64,000 nucleotides of DNA from CBDDBK01 sp965225715 (GTDB lineage Bacteria; Bacteroidota; Bacteroidia; Cytophagales; Flammeovirgaceae), in contig CBDDBK010000002.1 in NCBI GenBank assembly GCA_965225715.1, positions 496,001 to 560,000 of the forward strand, read 5' to 3'. Under the pieces are notes generated by a model, which saw nothing but the letters and a program-made list of their open reading frames with translations, ran no database searches and was not told the origin of the DNA. The first letter of the stretch is position 1, and each line of letters opens with the position of its first letter. The position numbers and the translations under genes are program-made. This document shows positions 63,363 to 64,000 of this stretch, in pieces.

Positions 63363-64000
63363 ATGAAAATAAAATCCCTTTTTGCTTTCCTTTTTATTCC
63401 TTTTTTAGGTTTTAGCCAGTTTACCGAAACGTTTTCTGATTTTAATTTATCTGAAAATCCTACATGGCAAGGTGATACGAACTTTTTTACCTTTGAGACT
63501 TCTGCTCAAGACACGTTTTTACAAAGTGATTTTTCGACTTCTCAAAATACAGCTTCTCTGTTTACAACAAATACCCAAACGGTAAGTCGCTGGACATTTC
63601 GAATAAAACTAAATTTTAGCCCAAGCAGTAGCAACGCTATTCGAGTTTATCTATTTTCTGATACCTCTAATTTAGAAGAAGTTACAAAAGGTTATTACCT
63701 CAGAATTGGAGAAAATGGAAGTGATGATGGCTTGGATTTTTATAAACAAAATGCCGACCAACATACTCTTCTTTTTGACGATACCATTGGTGGTTTGGCG
63801 ACAAATCCAGATGTTATTGTAGAAGTATCGAGAGATGAAAGAGGAAACTGGCTCTTAAAAGCCGACAAGACTCAAAGCGATACTCTGTTGACTTTAGCTT
63901 GTTTTCAAGATAGTAGTTTTCAAAGTACCTGTTTTTTTGGTTTTTTAATGAACTATACCAGCACTCGAGCCAATGATTTTAGTCTTGATGACATTAGTAT
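63363..64000 (+). CDS. Secreted protein, 5' part (runs off the right edge)
   Basis: ATG 63363 opens a frame that is still open at 64000 (212 codons). The signal peptide is KSLFAFLFIPFLGFSQ. The mature start FTETFSDFNLSENPTWQGDT, and later NATRV/AIRVYLFSD and FGFLMNYTSTRANDFSLDDI, are typical of Bacteroidota exported proteins that begin with a concanavalin-like beta-sandwich and often carry lamin-tail domains further on. The rest lies outside the window. Confidence 0.8.
   Translation, partial: MKIKSLFAFLFIPFLGFSQFTETFSDFNLSENPTWQGDTNFFTFETSAQDTFLQSDFSTSQNTASLFTTNTQTVSRWTFRIKLNFSPSSSNAIRVYLFSDTSNLEEVTKGYYLRIGENGSDDGLDFYKQNADQHTLLFDDTIGGLATNPDVIVEVSRDERGNWLLKADKTQSDTLLTLACFQDSSFQSTCFFGFLMNYTSTRANDFSLDDIS

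Noticed and set aside
1..64000. tRNA, rRNA or riboswitch genes
   Set aside because: I looked through the intergenic stretches for T-loop-like GTTCxAxTC blocks, acceptor-stem pairs and conserved riboswitch cores and found none I could support.

Overview
The window looks like a low-GC Bacteroidota chromosome, probably Cytophagia- or Flavobacteriia-like; I cannot name the genus. The evidence is a type IX secretion C-terminal tail on a secreted glucanase, a two-component-regulator propeller protein with a SpoIIE phosphatase, large tandem amidohydrolases, Uma2 proteins, and many lipoproteins with short lipoboxes. No rRNA, tRNA or CRISPR array was seen.

Layout. 1-9367 (-) is the 5' part of a giant secreted adhesin-like protein with FG-GAP repeats followed by Calx-beta domains; its end lies outside the window. 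10025-15991 (-) holds housekeeping genes: an M28/glutaminyl-cyclase-like lipoprotein, thrC, coxB, a truncated aldehyde dehydrogenase paralogue and a ROK sugar kinase. 16293-23431 (-) is argS followed, with overlapping stop/start codons, by four tandem DNA methyltransferase genes. Each encodes a beta-class methylase with a unique central target-recognition region and a C-terminal GIY-YIG-like domain. The four copies are mosaics of shared segments. This is the most striking system here: it looks like a recombining array of single-chain modification (possibly restriction-modification) enzymes.

23523-37085 carries dapF, parA, ftsI, the propeller/SpoIIE sensor, mnmA, a vapBC-like pair with a frameshifted toxin, and dapB. 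The intergenic DNA here contains several families of short AT-rich dispersed repeats and MITE-like elements. 37156-43066 is an accessory region: an IS5-type insertion sequence with terminal inverted repeats, a coiled-coil membrane protein next to the remnant of a TRAFAC-like GTPase (possibly a damaged GTPase conflict system), an IS481-type element with an in-frame stop, and an XRE regulator.

43304-47277 (+) encodes secreted proteins, a tandemly duplicated lipoprotein gene and lnt (apolipoprotein N-acyltransferase). The duplication also copied the first 60 bp of lnt. 47267-48716 is a gene graveyard: an NRAMP fragment, a MITE and pieces of two transposases. 48865-53316 (-) is a modular GH81 beta-1,3-glucanase exported by type IX secretion. 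53816-60883 holds a small cysteine-rich membrane protein, tgt, a tandem amidohydrolase and an envelope protein. 61239-63300 has two Uma2 genes that differ mainly in one internal segment and flank a PD-(D/E)XK-like gene. A secreted protein runs off the right edge.

Recurrent themes are segmental duplication followed by mosaic divergence (methyltransferases, Uma2, Calx-beta units, lipoprotein/lnt) and decay by single stop codons or one-base homopolymer changes.
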